Source of the DNA: CBFHSF01 sp965661055
GTDB lineage: Bacteria; Bacteroidota; Bacteroidia; Flavobacteriales; Schleiferiaceae
Reading direction: 5' to 3'
Length of the DNA stretch: 64,000 bases
Assembly (NCBI GenBank): GCA_965661055.1
Contig: CBFICS010000005.1
Location: 1 to 64,000, forward strand
Shown here: one piece after another, positions 42,936 to 52,433 of the stretch
Numbering within the stretch: the first letter of the stretch is position 1
Layout: each line of letters opens with the position of its first letter
Program-made: the position numbers and the translations under genes
Notes under the pieces: generated by a model
Seen by the model: only the letters and a program-made list of their open reading frames with translations
Database searches by the model: none
Told to the model about the DNA's origin: nothing

Positions 42936-43631
42936 TCAATCTTTTTTTTCATTTTTTTTATCCAAACGATAACTCATCTTGAAACCCAGCTTCTTAGAGG
43001 TTGAAATTTTTAAATCATTTGATATTGATCGTATGTCAGAAACAGACACAACGTTAGCCTGATTAATATCTGGGGCCGTTAAATCAAATTCAATGGCTTG
43101 AATAATTGCCACCTCAACAACACTTCTCAAAGCATCTTTTGTTACTGTTTGTTTTTCTAAATCGTTAAAAGCAAAAGCGAGCTGTCTTCTTCCCTCCACA
43201 AAAAAATGTTTCTCTTTATTGACAAATACTCTACCCAATAGTAATCCATAGTCGTTTACTCTATTAAAATACAATGAATCACTCAAGAAATTATAAACGT
43301 TAATCATTCCAAAATAACCATTGGACTGATTTTTTTTAACGTATTGAGTTTTATGAACGTGGTGATTTTTTTAAAAGGCAAATGTGTTGGTATGCATATG
43401 AAAGATCAAAGTATCTCCAGAGAACTTTATTTCGGCTTCATAGGTGCCTCTGTCAAAGAATTCAACGACCACCGATTTATCTATAGAGCAAATAGACTCG
43501 TTCAACTCTTGAGCAATCTCTTTCAGCAGAAGTTTTAATTCATCAAAAACAGCTTTTGTTTCTCTAAAAACCAATTGCTTAGTAGAAGACTTACCTGCTA
43601 ATAACTCAAGTATTTTTTTATTTGAACTCAT
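42936..43631 (-). pseudogene. Conserved Bacteroidota protein split by an in-frame TAA
   Basis: From the ATG at 43631 (MSSNKKILELLAGKSSTKQL) a frame runs 86 codons to a TAA at 43373-43371, then stays open in the same phase for another 144 codons to a second stop at 42936. The codons after the TAA (KNHHVHKTQYVKK, then a stretch ending in GMINVYNFLSDSLYF) read as a direct continuation of the preceding FHMHTNTFAF, and the combined length of about 230 residues resembles a conserved uncharacterised Bacteroidota family I recall, with FFVEGRRQLAF near the middle. No indel is needed: one sense codon (for example GAA) has become TAA. The next ATG is 43307. The upstream ATG begins 1 bp after the proS stop, so it is coupled to proS. 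Function unknown. Confidence 0.65.
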
Positions 43632-43632
43632 A

Positions 43633-45108
43633 TTAATAGGCTCTTGCAAAAACCACGCGTTGTTTAGAAGGATTTCCAGTAAGGATACATTTTCCATCCT
43701 CTAACTTATTTCCGATAGGAATGCATCGAATGGTTGCCTTACACTTCTCTTTAATAAATTCTTCAGTTTCAGGAGTACCGTCCCAGTGAGCATAAACAAA
43801 CCCACCCTTTTCGTCTAAAATCTTTACGAATTCATCCCAAGAATCGGCCTTAAAGGTTTTCTCAGAACGAAAATCAGCAGCCTTAGTATAAAGGTTTTCT
43901 TGAATTTGCTCTAACAAGTGCTTCACTTTTATCGCAACATCTGCTCGTTGTAAATATTCTTTTTCTAGTGTATCTCTTCGTGCAACCTCAACCGTACCCT
44001 TTTCTATATCCTTAGGGCCAATGGCAATTCTAATAGGCACACCTTTAAGCTCGTACTCATTAAACTTCCAACCTGGCTTATGGGTATCTCTGTTGTCAAA
44101 CTTAACCGATACTCCTAGAGCTTCGAGCTCCTTTTTAATTTCCAAGGCTTTTTCAGAAACCATATCTAACTCTTCCTGCCCTTTGTAAATGGGAATAATA
44201 ACCACTTGATAAGGTGCTAGGTTTGGAGGCAATACCAATCCGTTATCATCAGAATGCGTCATAACCAACGCACCCATCAAACGAGTTGAAACTCCCCATG
44301 AAGTCGCCCAAACATACTCTTGTTTACCTTCTTTGCTTGTGTATTTTACATCAAAAGCTTTGGCAAAATTTTGACCTAAAAAGTGAGACGTACCGGCCTG
44401 TAAAGCTTTACCGTCTTGCATTAAAGCTTCAATACAATAGGTTTCTAATGCACCTGCAAACCTTTCGTTAGGCGATTTTATTCCTCGCAAAACAGGTATT
44501 GCCATAAACTTTTCTAAAAAGTCCCCATAAACCTCTAACATAGTTTCTGCTTCCTCTATGGCTTCCATTTGGGTAGCATGAGCTGTATGTCCTTCTTGCC
44601 ATAAAAACTCTGCCGTTCTCAAAAACAATCTAGTCCTCATTTCCCAACGCACTACATTGGCCCATTGGTTCACTTTAATAGGCAAGTCTCTATAAGACTG
44701 GATCCAATCTCTATAGGTATCCCAAATAATCGTTTCAGAGGTGGGTCTTACAATCAACTCTTCCTCTAGCTTAGCGTCTGGATCAACAATAATTCCCTTT
44801 CCGTTCTCATCATTCTTTAATCGGTAATGAGTCACAACGGCACATTCTTTAGCAAAACCATCCACATGGCTGGCTTCTTTACTGAAATATGATTTGGGAA
44901 TGAATAGCGGGAAATAGGCATTTTCATGTCCTGTCTCTTTGAAGCGCTTATCAAGCTCTCCTTGAATCTTCTCCCAAATAGCGTAACCATATGGTTTGAT
45001 TACCATAGAACCTCTTACGCCTGAATTTTGAGCTAAATCCGCTTTTACAACCAGCTCATTATACCATTTTGAATAATCATCGGATCTCTTTGTTAATCCC
45101 TTTGCCAT
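43633..45108 (-). CDS. proS: Prolyl-tRNA synthetase (archaeal/eukaryal-type)
   Basis: ProS attaches proline to tRNA-Pro. The 491-residue class II enzyme is the short ProS type without the bacterial editing insertion: motif 2 region RPTSETIIWDTYRDWIQSYR, WEMRTRLFLRTAEFLWQEGH, TSHFLGQNFAKAFDVKY, motif 3 WGVSTRLMGALVMTHSDD, the anticodon-binding domain (about 285-400; APYQVVIIPIYKGQEE) and a C-terminal zinc-like domain (about 405-491) ending in VVFARAY. The frame extends to 45189, but MAKGLTKRSDDYSKWYN at 45108 is the family start. It is divergent from the lipoprotein gene at 45181. Confidence 0.94.
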   Translation of the reverse strand: MAKGLTKRSDDYSKWYNELVVKADLAQNSGVRGSMVIKPYGYAIWEKIQGELDKRFKETGHENAYFPLFIPKSYFSKEASHVDGFAKECAVVTHYRLKNDENGKGIIVDPDAKLEEELIVRPTSETIIWDTYRDWIQSYRDLPIKVNQWANVVRWEMRTRLFLRTAEFLWQEGHTAHATQMEAIEEAETMLEVYGDFLEKFMAIPVLRGIKSPNERFAGALETYCIEALMQDGKALQAGTSHFLGQNFAKAFDVKYTSKEGKQEYVWATSWGVSTRLMGALVMTHSDDNGLVLPPNLAPYQVVIIPIYKGQEELDMVSEKALEIKKELEALGVSVKFDNRDTHKPGWKFNEYELKGVPIRIAIGPKDIEKGTVEVARRDTLEKEYLQRADVAIKVKHLLEQIQENLYTKAADFRSEKTFKADSWDEFVKILDEKGGFVYAHWDGTPETEEFIKEKCKATIRCIPIGNKLEDGKCILTGNPSKQRVVFARAY

Positions 45109-45180
45109 CGCGAAATATTTTGGTACAGATATTGTTATCTTTAATGCCACAAAGCTAATAAATAAAAGAGGTAAGAAAAC

Positions 45181-46092
45181 ATGATACATAGTAAAATAAA
45201 AGCCGCCTTCCTCCTAATCACACCCGTTGTTTTGATATCTTGTTCATCAGGAAATGAAATGGTTAACAATTTCTATGAAGATGGTATTTACTATGACGAA
45301 TCTTACGGGGGCCATGCTGTCAGCTCTAGCTTTGATTCTGACCAAGACCAATACAACACTCCTAATTACGATCCGTTAAACCAAGACCAGCAGTACGATT
45401 ACTATTCTCCTGACGATGTAAATTCAGATCGTGTTTATACGCCTTCCGGCGGAGGAGGAAACACAACGACCATCATTAACTACAACGTGGGCTGGGGATC
45501 TCCCTACTCAAGGTTTGATATGATGTATGGTGGATATTCAGGATGGGGTGTTGGGTATGGAGTCGGGTTTGGGTACGGATACAATTCTTGGGGTTATCCA
45601 GGGTATGGCTATCCACATTACGGCAATCCGTATTGGGGAAACCCCTATTGGGGAAATCCTTACTGGGGAGGCTATTACGGATATAATGATCACCACAATT
45701 ACAATCCTAACAGAAGAAGAGCCTATGTTAATAATGGGGTAAGTAGATCATCTAGAGTAACCGGTAACAAAACCTATTCAACTCCAACCAATGGGGTTTC
45801 TAAAAGAGCCACAAGAAGGAGCACTTATACCCCACACAGTCAAAGGTCAAATAACATTTCTCATCGCGAGGTTAGAACGCAACAAGGTAGATACTCTAGC
45901 GGAAAAAACTCTAGGTCTAGATCAAGAATCGGGGGCTACACACCCAGCAGAACCCCATCAAGAAGCTATACACCTAGCCAAAGCCAAGGAGGTTCTGGCC
46001 AAAATTACACACCGAATAGGTCAAGAACTTCATCACCTAGTCGTACGAGTAGCCCGACGAGAACTAATTCAGGCTCAAGAGGAAGAAGATAA
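45181..46092 (+). CDS. Low-complexity Gly/Tyr- and Arg/Ser-rich lipoprotein
   Basis: A 303-residue lipoprotein (signal ending in VVLISCSSG). Residues about 20-90 are acidic and Tyr/Asp-rich, about 95-180 are Gly/Tyr/Trp-rich with tandem WGNPY units (45623-45675), and the C-terminal 110 residues are basic and composed of Arg-Ser-Thr-Pro repeats (YTPSRTPSRSYTPSQSQ, RTSSPSRTSSPTRTNSGSRG). No catalytic motif is seen; a structural or adhesive envelope role is possible. The gene is 6 bp upstream of the FadL-like gene, so the two form an operon. Similar repetitive lipoproteins occur in Flavobacteriales, but I cannot assign a family. Confidence 0.75.
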   Translation: MIHSKIKAAFLLITPVVLISCSSGNEMVNNFYEDGIYYDESYGGHAVSSSFDSDQDQYNTPNYDPLNQDQQYDYYSPDDVNSDRVYTPSGGGGNTTTIINYNVGWGSPYSRFDMMYGGYSGWGVGYGVGFGYGYNSWGYPGYGYPHYGNPYWGNPYWGNPYWGGYYGYNDHHNYNPNRRRAYVNNGVSRSSRVTGNKTYSTPTNGVSKRATRRSTYTPHSQRSNNISHREVRTQQGRYSSGKNSRSRSRIGGYTPSRTPSRSYTPSQSQGGSGQNYTPNRSRTSSPSRTSSPTRTNSGSRGRR

Positions 46093-46098
46093 AACCAC

Positions 46099-47523
46099 AT
46101 GATGACAAAATTCAAGCTAATCATCCTTGGCGTCCTTGCCATAGGACTTGGAAAAATACAGGGGCAAGGAATTCAAGATTACCTGCGCTTTTCTCAACCG
46201 GGCTATCAGGGTCAAGGCAGATTTACTGCCCTTGCAGGGGCTATGTCTGGAGTTGGTAACGACCTTAGTTCCATTTCTCAAAATCCCGCGGCAGCGAGCA
46301 TATTTAGAATGGACGAATTTGGGGTCAGTGTTAATTTTTACAATGCAACTGGCTACGCAGATTACTATGACAAAAGCACCCTTCAAAACTCTAGTAAATT
46401 CTTGTTAGACAACATTGGCTATGTAAAGAAACTAAACCCTAGAGACCCCTACTCGGCTACCGTTTCTATTTCTTATAATCAAGGGGTGAACTTGAGAGAA
46501 TCACAGGCCATTGTGGCTAACAATCCGGAAAGCTCTGTCATTGATGCATGGATAAGAAATGCCGAAGGAATAAACCCTGACAATTTATATGACAACGGGT
46601 TTTACGATGAAGGAACCGCTTATTATACCTTTTTAATTGATTACGACCCGTCTACCGGAACCTACGACTCTCAAGCCCTAGGTAATCCTAAACAAAAAAT
46701 TGAAATTGACCGCAGAGGCGGTAAAGGAGAAGTAAACTTCACCTATGCAGATGTAGTAAACAAAAAACTGCACTGGGGACTATCATTAGTTTTTCCAACC
46801 ATCACTTACAGAGATTACATTGTATTGGAAGAGTCTGGCTTTACTGGAGACTCTATTCATAGTTTTGTAAAAGAGAACTACTTTTCTGCAGATGGTGTTG
46901 GAGTTGGCGCTAGATTTGGTCTCATTTACAAGCCAAATAACATCATCAGGTTAGCGGCCAGCATTAAGACACCTGAGGCCATTTTTATGACCGGACAATT
47001 TGAAACCATCATCTCAGCGAGGTTTGCAAATTCAATTGATGGTGAAGAAGCATCTGTAGAAAATCCAGAATATTTTTATACTGTTTACACACCACCATCC
47101 ATAACATTGGCGTCAGGCATTGTGATGAAAAAATTCGGTTTTATTGATATTGATCTTGAGTACCTTCCGTTTACTTGGGGAGGATTTTCAAGATTAGGAG
47201 ATGAAGTTAACAAAGAAATAAACAGTTATCTAAACGGAACGTTAAACGCTCGATTTGGGGTAGAATTAAAAGCAGACCGTTTTTACGCAAGAGGTGGGTA
47301 CAACTTTCTGTCTAGCCCTTACAACTTTAATGCAAAAGTAGGTCGAAGAGATATTTATGCCGTTGGTATGGGTTACAGAAAGCCCAGCTTTTCTATTGAC
47401 CTTTCTTACAATTATGTGAGACAGCATAGTCAATATTACCCTTATGCATCTGACTTGGTAAACCCCGTTCAGACCCAATTAGATAAAAACAATATAGCGT
47501 TAGGCTTTAGCTTGAGAATGTAA
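46099..47523 (+). CDS. FadL/OMPP1-family outer-membrane transport protein
   Basis: A 474-residue outer-membrane beta-barrel with signal peptide (FKLIILGVLAIGLGKIQGQG). The N-terminus has the hallmark region YLRFSQPGYQGQGRFTALAG, MSGVGNDLSSISQNPAAASI seen in FadL/TodX porins, including the Asn-Pro-Ala hatch, and the rest consists of alternating strands that end in KNNIALGFSLRM. Members pass hydrophobic compounds through the outer membrane; in Bacteroidota related PorV-type proteins also serve type IX secretion, so transport substrate and role remain open. It starts with two ATG codons (46099 or 46102). Confidence 0.85.
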   Translation: MMTKFKLIILGVLAIGLGKIQGQGIQDYLRFSQPGYQGQGRFTALAGAMSGVGNDLSSISQNPAAASIFRMDEFGVSVNFYNATGYADYYDKSTLQNSSKFLLDNIGYVKKLNPRDPYSATVSISYNQGVNLRESQAIVANNPESSVIDAWIRNAEGINPDNLYDNGFYDEGTAYYTFLIDYDPSTGTYDSQALGNPKQKIEIDRRGGKGEVNFTYADVVNKKLHWGLSLVFPTITYRDYIVLEESGFTGDSIHSFVKENYFSADGVGVGARFGLIYKPNNIIRLAASIKTPEAIFMTGQFETIISARFANSIDGEEASVENPEYFYTVYTPPSITLASGIVMKKFGFIDIDLEYLPFTWGGFSRLGDEVNKEINSYLNGTLNARFGVELKADRFYARGGYNFLSSPYNFNAKVGRRDIYAVGMGYRKPSFSIDLSYNYVRQHSQYYPYASDLVNPVQTQLDKNNIALGFSLRM

Positions 47524-48597
47524 TTAAGCATTGTATTTATAAACCATCGCGTTGATATTCATTCCTGCACCTACACTGGCAAAAACGATATAATCTCCGT
47601 CGTTGAGTTTATGTCCTTCAAAATCTGTTTTTCGAACCAAATCAAATAGAGTTGGAATGGTTGCCACAGAACTATTACCAAAGTTCTTAATACTCATAGG
47701 CATTACCTTTTCAATATCACACTTGGTATCGTATAACTTAAATAGCCTTTCTACTACGGCATGATCTAGTTTAGTGTTAGCTTGATGTAAAAAGATTTTT
47801 TTAATATCGGAAATGGCTAATCCTGCTTCATCAATGGTTTGCTTAATAGACATAGGAACATTTTTCAATGCAAACTCATAAATTCTGCGACCGTTCATCT
47901 TTAAAAACCGTTCATTCATATCAGAACCGGGCTTATAAGATGGTCCTTCATACAAATAGTAAGCTTCTCTTTGCGCAAATGTGCTTTCTTTTGAGTGTAT
48001 GATTCCGTACTCGCCCGTTTCATCTAATCCTAATAAAGAGGCGCCTGCCCCATCGGCAAAAATCATTGAGTCTCTATCAGATTTATCTAAGACACGACTT
48101 AAAGTTTCTGTACCCACGACTAAAGCGTATTTGGCACGGCCCATCTTTAAATACATCTCAGCAATAATCATTCCTTGAACCCAGCCAGGACACCCGAATA
48201 AAATATCAAATGCAACACAGCTTGGGTTTTTAATATCTAATCCGTGCTTAATTCTAGAAGCAATACTAGGAACAGCATCGGTTCTTCCCGTTTCTTTTTC
48301 AACATCACCAAAGTTATGAGCAGCGATGATTACCCCAATTTCTTCTGGATCAACCCCACTTTCATCAATGGCCTTTTGTGCAGCCTCTATACCTAGGTCA
48401 GAGTTGTTTTGTTCATCTCGAGCGTACCTTCTGTTTTGAATTCCAGTAATCGCTTCAAACTTTTGGATTAACTCATCGGCTGCCTTGTCAAAAGGCACCC
48501 CTTTTTCATCCAAAAAAAGATTTTTTACAAAATCTTGATTAGAAACCATTTTATCAGGTAGTACGTGTCCCGTACCTTTAATTATAACTGATGACAT
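47524..48597 (-). CDS. 3-oxoacyl-ACP synthase III-like protein (second KAS III)
   Basis: A 357-residue thiolase-fold condensing enzyme of the FabH/OleA group. The catalytic triad is complete: Cys in FDILFGCPGWVQG, His in IFLHQANTKLD and Asn in NFGNSSVATIP. It diverges from the FabH at 22653 in the substrate-pocket region and carries an insertion ahead of DIKNPSCVAF, so it may condense other acyl chains (branched, polyene or hydrocarbon precursors). The start MSSVIIKGTGHVLPDK at 48597 is chosen over the extended frame (48645) by family alignment. It is convergent with the FadL-like gene, whose stop abuts it. Confidence 0.88.
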   Translation of the reverse strand: MSSVIIKGTGHVLPDKMVSNQDFVKNLFLDEKGVPFDKAADELIQKFEAITGIQNRRYARDEQNNSDLGIEAAQKAIDESGVDPEEIGVIIAAHNFGDVEKETGRTDAVPSIASRIKHGLDIKNPSCVAFDILFGCPGWVQGMIIAEMYLKMGRAKYALVVGTETLSRVLDKSDRDSMIFADGAGASLLGLDETGEYGIIHSKESTFAQREAYYLYEGPSYKPGSDMNERFLKMNGRRIYEFALKNVPMSIKQTIDEAGLAISDIKKIFLHQANTKLDHAVVERLFKLYDTKCDIEKVMPMSIKNFGNSSVATIPTLFDLVRKTDFEGHKLNDGDYIVFASVGAGMNINAMVYKYNA

Positions 48598-48785
48598 TAA
48601 AAAAACTTTATTTGCCAAATGTGCTGACAAAAGTTGAGAACACAAGAATTTTTCAAGGTTTTATTTTACCGATTATCAAATTTGTAAAAAACAATTGATT
48701 TTATCTAAAAAAATATAAAAAATAAAAACTGAAACAGACATTTGTTGTTTGACAATTTGATGAAGGACAAAACATTAAAATTAGG

Positions 48786-48793
48786 TACCTTTG
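48786..48793 (+). promoter_or_regulatory. -7 promoter box of folE
   Basis: TACCTTTG matches TAnnTTTG, 51 bp before the folE ATG. The nearest TTTG (48756-48759) is 26 bp upstream, longer than the usual spacing. The 50-nt leader contains short GGAC/GTCC pairing. Confidence 0.55.
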
Positions 48794-48844
48794 CATCCCC
48801 TTTGGACACATAGGGTCCGATTGTATTGGGAAACAATATAAGTT

Positions 48845-49546
48845 ATGAAGGAAAAAAAGAACGGGGCAATGCCCACAGTTGAGGAATTAATTGATTCTAT
48901 TGGTGACGGTCATCACTCTAGCGCACCCACTACTCCATTGAGAGAAGACGCTTTTAACATGACTGCAGAAGAGAAGTTGGAGAAAGTGCAAGAGCACGTG
49001 AAGGGAATCATGGAAACTTTGGGCCTAGATTTATCTGATGACAGCCTAAAGGGCACTCCTAAGAGAGTCGCTAAAATGTATGTTAACGAGATTTTTGGGG
49101 GTCTTGACCCAAAAGATGCTCCGAAGCTTAGCACCTTTAAGAACAATTACCAATATGGTGAAATGCTTGTAGAAAAGAACATTACGGTTTATTCTACTTG
49201 CGAACACCACTTTTTACCTATTGTAGGTAGAGCGCATGTAGCATATATTTCGAACGGAAAGGTTATTGGCCTTTCTAAGATGAACCGAATTGTTGATCAT
49301 TTCAGCAGAAGACCTCAAGTTCAAGAAAGACTTACAAGACAAATTGTATTTGCTCTTCAAGAAGCTTTAGGCACTAAAGATGTAGCTTGTGTAATTGATG
49401 CAAAACACCTTTGCGTTAATTCTAGAGGTATCCGAGACATTGAATCAAGTACGGTTACCGCAGAGTTTGGAGGTATGTTTAAAAACACTGACACCAAAAA
49501 AGAATTTCTAGATTACATTCAGATGAAAACTAACTTTGGGGCTTAA
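48845..49546 (+). CDS. folE: GTP cyclohydrolase I
   Basis: FolE converts GTP to dihydroneopterin triphosphate, the first step of folate and pterin synthesis. The 233-residue protein has a variable N-terminus (about 1-50) and the conserved tunnel-fold core: LKGTPKRVAKMYVNEIFGGL, zinc ligands in YSTCEHHFLPIVGRAHVAY, GLSKMNRIVDHFSRRPQVQE, the third zinc Cys in AKHLCVNSRGIRD and FGGMFKN. It begins the plus-strand run with cysS 9 bp downstream. Its promoter lies in the 247-bp gap after the divergent KAS III gene. Confidence 0.96.
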   Translation: MKEKKNGAMPTVEELIDSIGDGHHSSAPTTPLREDAFNMTAEEKLEKVQEHVKGIMETLGLDLSDDSLKGTPKRVAKMYVNEIFGGLDPKDAPKLSTFKNNYQYGEMLVEKNITVYSTCEHHFLPIVGRAHVAYISNGKVIGLSKMNRIVDHFSRRPQVQERLTRQIVFALQEALGTKDVACVIDAKHLCVNSRGIRDIESSTVTAEFGGMFKNTDTKKEFLDYIQMKTNFGA

Positions 49547-49555
49547 CAAACTAAT

Positions 49556-51040
49556 ATGGTACGGTACGAAGATCAAGAGATAAAAATTTACGAATCTATT
49601 TCAGGTAACAAAGAAACCTTTACTCCATTAAATGCACCTCATGTTGGAATGTATGTATGTGGACCAACGGTTTACAGTGATGTTCACCTAGGAAATTGTA
49701 GAACCTTTATTTCTTTTGATACCATTTACAGATACCTTTTACACTTAGGATATAAGGTTAGGTATGTAAGAAACATTACCGATGCAGGTCATTTGGAGAA
49801 TGATGCGGATGAAGGTGAGGACAAAATCTCTAAAAAGGCCCGTATTGAAGCCATTGAACCTATGGAAATCGTTCAGCGATACACTACGGGATTTCATGAC
49901 GTAATGGCGCAGTTCAATGCTTTGCCTCCTTCTATTGAACCGACAGCTACCGGACACATTATTGAGCAAATTGAAATGATTAAAACCATCATTGACAATG
50001 GCTTGGCCTATGTTGAGAATGGTTCTGTATATTTTGATGTGGAGAAGTACAACTCCATTAATGGTGACTACGGAATTCTATCAAAAAGAAAAATTGAAGA
50101 GCTACAAAGCGGCTCAAGAGAATTAGATGGACAATCTGAAAAAAGAAGTCCATTAGATTTTGCCTTATGGAAAAAAGCTTCACCTACTCACATTATGAGA
50201 TGGCCTTCACCTTGGAGTGATGGATTTCCAGGATGGCACCTTGAGTGTTCTGTAATGAGCACAAAATATTTAGGAGAAGAATTTGACATTCACGGCGGGG
50301 GTATGGACTTGAAATTTCCGCATCACGAATGTGAAATTGCACAAAACCATGCAACAAACGGAAAGCACGCCGTTAAATACTGGCTTCATGCCAACATGCT
50401 TACTCTTAACGGAAAGAGAATGAGTAAGTCAACTGGAAACACCTTGCTTCCAGAAGAACTATTTTCCGGAAACACAGATATACTTGAAAAAGGGTTTGAT
50501 CCATCTGTCGTGAGATTTTTCATGCTTCAAGCCCATTATAGAAGTGTCTTAGATTTTTCTAACGACGCACTTTTGGCTGCAGAAAAGGGCTACAACCGTT
50601 TACTAGAAGCGGTAAAGAACCTTGAAAACCTCTCCGTTTCTAAAGAGTCTTCAACAGACGTTTCTAAACTTATTAAATCAGTTTACGATGCAATGAATGA
50701 TGACTTTAATACGCCAGTTGCTATTGCAAACCTATTTGAAGGGGTTAAATTCATCAATAATGTTTTAGCTAAAAAGGCAACTATTTCTGCAACAGATAAA
50801 GAGGATTTACTCTCGTTTTTCAATTCGTTTATCTTTGAGGTTTTAGGACTGAAAAAGACCGGAGGCTCAGACAACTCAAAGACTTTAGATTCAGCCATGG
50901 ATTTAATAATCAATCTGAGAAACCAAGCACGAACAGATAAAAACTGGTCACTTTCTGACCAAATCAGAGATCATTTGGCTAAAAGCGGCATTCAATTAAA
51001 AGACGGTGCAGAAGGCACAACATATATTCTTTCAGAGTGA
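49556..51040 (+). CDS. cysS: Cysteinyl-tRNA synthetase
   Basis: CysS attaches cysteine to tRNA-Cys. The 494-residue class I enzyme has MYVCGPTVYSDVHLGNCRTF with its HIGH variant HLGN and a zinc Cys, FPGWHLECSVMSTKYLG and FPHHECEIAQNHA for the remaining zinc ligands, the KMSKS variant KRMSKSTGN, and the C-terminal DALR-type helical domain (about 345-494). The gene follows folE by 9 bp and overlaps the GTG start of yidD by 4 nt, so translation is probably coupled. Confidence 0.96.
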   Translation: MVRYEDQEIKIYESISGNKETFTPLNAPHVGMYVCGPTVYSDVHLGNCRTFISFDTIYRYLLHLGYKVRYVRNITDAGHLENDADEGEDKISKKARIEAIEPMEIVQRYTTGFHDVMAQFNALPPSIEPTATGHIIEQIEMIKTIIDNGLAYVENGSVYFDVEKYNSINGDYGILSKRKIEELQSGSRELDGQSEKRSPLDFALWKKASPTHIMRWPSPWSDGFPGWHLECSVMSTKYLGEEFDIHGGGMDLKFPHHECEIAQNHATNGKHAVKYWLHANMLTLNGKRMSKSTGNTLLPEELFSGNTDILEKGFDPSVVRFFMLQAHYRSVLDFSNDALLAAEKGYNRLLEAVKNLENLSVSKESSTDVSKLIKSVYDAMNDDFNTPVAIANLFEGVKFINNVLAKKATISATDKEDLLSFFNSFIFEVLGLKKTGGSDNSKTLDSAMDLIINLRNQARTDKNWSLSDQIRDHLAKSGIQLKDGAEGTTYILSE

Positions 51041-51294
51041 ATTTAATCATCAAATACTTAAAATGGATATTAGGGCTACCACTATTAGCATTAGTGTATT
51101 TGTATAGATATTTAATCTCTCCACTTACTCCAGCTAGTTGCAGACATACGCCTACCTGTTCAGAATACATGGTTGAGGCAATAAAAATATGGGGACCCTT
51201 TAAAGGAAGTTGGTTGGGGTTAAAAAGATTGAGTAAATGTCACCCCCTAGGAACATGGGGCTATGACCCAGTACCAAAAAAAGATGAAAACTAA
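51037..51294 (+). CDS. yidD: Membrane protein insertion efficiency factor YidD
   Basis: YidD is a small inner-membrane-associated factor that helps YidC insert proteins. The 85-residue protein has the hallmark cysteine-rich motif SCRHTPTCSEYMVEAI and the continuation GLKRLSKCHPLGTWGYDPVP, after a hydrophobic N-terminal helix (ILGLPLLALVYLYRYLI). It starts with GTG at 51037, inside the overlapping GTGA at the cysS stop. In most bacteria yidD sits beside yidC and rnpA; here it is uncoupled from yidC (30448) and instead follows cysS. Confidence 0.95.
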   Translation: MNLIIKYLKWILGLPLLALVYLYRYLISPLTPASCRHTPTCSEYMVEAIKIWGPFKGSWLGLKRLSKCHPLGTWGYDPVPKKDEN

Positions 51295-51297
51295 ATA

Positions 51298-52416
51298 ATG
51301 AAAAAAGAACTTAAATTTTTTGCACTAGCTGCTTTAGTAGCTGCTTGTAATTCGGGAAATCAAAACTCAGAAGGGTCTTATTCGGCAGATGGAAAATCTG
51401 GGGAGACTCAAAAGTCGGCAATTCACTATTATGGAGAAACCCATTTAGCCAATGTGAAAATGTTGACCAATGGCGGTGACAATGCAGAAGCCTATTTTAG
51501 CTTTGACGGATCAAAATTAGTTTTCCAATCTAACCATGAAAATTGGGGATTGAATTGTGATCAAATCTTTGCATTTGATTGGAAGAACGACGACTTAATC
51601 AACAACAAACCGCAAATGATCTCTACCGGTTTAGGTAGAACCACCTGTTCTTACTTTATGCCAGGAGATAGTACTATTATTTACGCTTCAACTCACCTAG
51701 GTGATTCTGCTTGTCCTGCTGAGCCCGCTAAAAGAGAAGATGGTGCTTACGTTTGGCCAATTTATCCTGATTTTGATATTTTCATCGCTGACACTAAAGG
51801 CAACATGATTGATACCATTATTTCAGGTCCTGGTTATGACGCAGAAGCGACGGTATCTCCTACGGGAGAAAAGATTGTTTATACCTCAATTAAGTCTGGC
51901 GACCTTGAACTTTACGTTTGCGACATAGATGGAAGTAATGAAGTTCAAGTTACCAGTGAGCTAGGTTATGATGGCGGCGCCTTCTTTTCACCTGATGGGT
52001 CAAAGTTGGTATTTAGATCTAGCCGTCCAAAGACAGAGGAAGAAATTACTGAGTATAAAGAATTACTTTCTCAAGGCCTAGTTAAGCCTACAGAAATGGA
52101 AATCTATGTATGCAACATTGATGGTAGTAACTTAAAACAGGTTACCAACCTAGGTCAAGCAAACTGGGCTCCTTTCTTCCACCCTTCTGGGGAGAAAATT
52201 ATCTTCTCATCAAACCATGCTTATGAGAAAGGATACCCTTTTAACTTATATATGATTAATGTAGACGGAACAGGATTAGAGCAAATCACTAAAGATGGTG
52301 TTTTTGATGCTTTCCCAATGTTCTCACCTGACGGTAAAAAACTGATTTTCTCTTCAAATAGAGAGAATGGTGGCACACATGCAACCAACTTGTTTATTGC
52401 TGACTGGATTGATTAA
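51298..52416 (+). CDS. TolB-like PD40-repeat lipoprotein
   Basis: A 372-residue lipoprotein (signal FFALAALVAAC, mature Cys at about residue 17) consisting of a PD40 beta-propeller. Repeats with the SPDG/FSS pattern are visible: AYFSFDGSKLVFQSN, ATVSPTGEKIVYTSIKSGD, GGAFFSPDGSKLVFRSSR, APFFHPSGEKIIFSSNHAY and PMFSPDGKKLIFSSNREN. TolB-type propellers often bind proteins or peptides in the periplasm; the partner is unknown. It begins 3 bp after yidD and ends at a strong terminator, so the folE-cysS-yidD-PD40 run is one unit. Confidence 0.88.
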   Translation: MKKELKFFALAALVAACNSGNQNSEGSYSADGKSGETQKSAIHYYGETHLANVKMLTNGGDNAEAYFSFDGSKLVFQSNHENWGLNCDQIFAFDWKNDDLINNKPQMISTGLGRTTCSYFMPGDSTIIYASTHLGDSACPAEPAKREDGAYVWPIYPDFDIFIADTKGNMIDTIISGPGYDAEATVSPTGEKIVYTSIKSGDLELYVCDIDGSNEVQVTSELGYDGGAFFSPDGSKLVFRSSRPKTEEEITEYKELLSQGLVKPTEMEIYVCNIDGSNLKQVTNLGQANWAPFFHPSGEKIIFSSNHAYEKGYPFNLYMINVDGTGLEQITKDGVFDAFPMFSPDGKKLIFSSNRENGGTHATNLFIADWID

Positions 52417-52433
52417 ATAATGTTTCTATAAAT

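Noticed and set aside
45527..46102. Two out-of-phase frames inside the low-complexity lipoprotein gene
   Set aside because: Repetitive sequence keeps several frames open; the lipoprotein frame has the signal peptide and the start.
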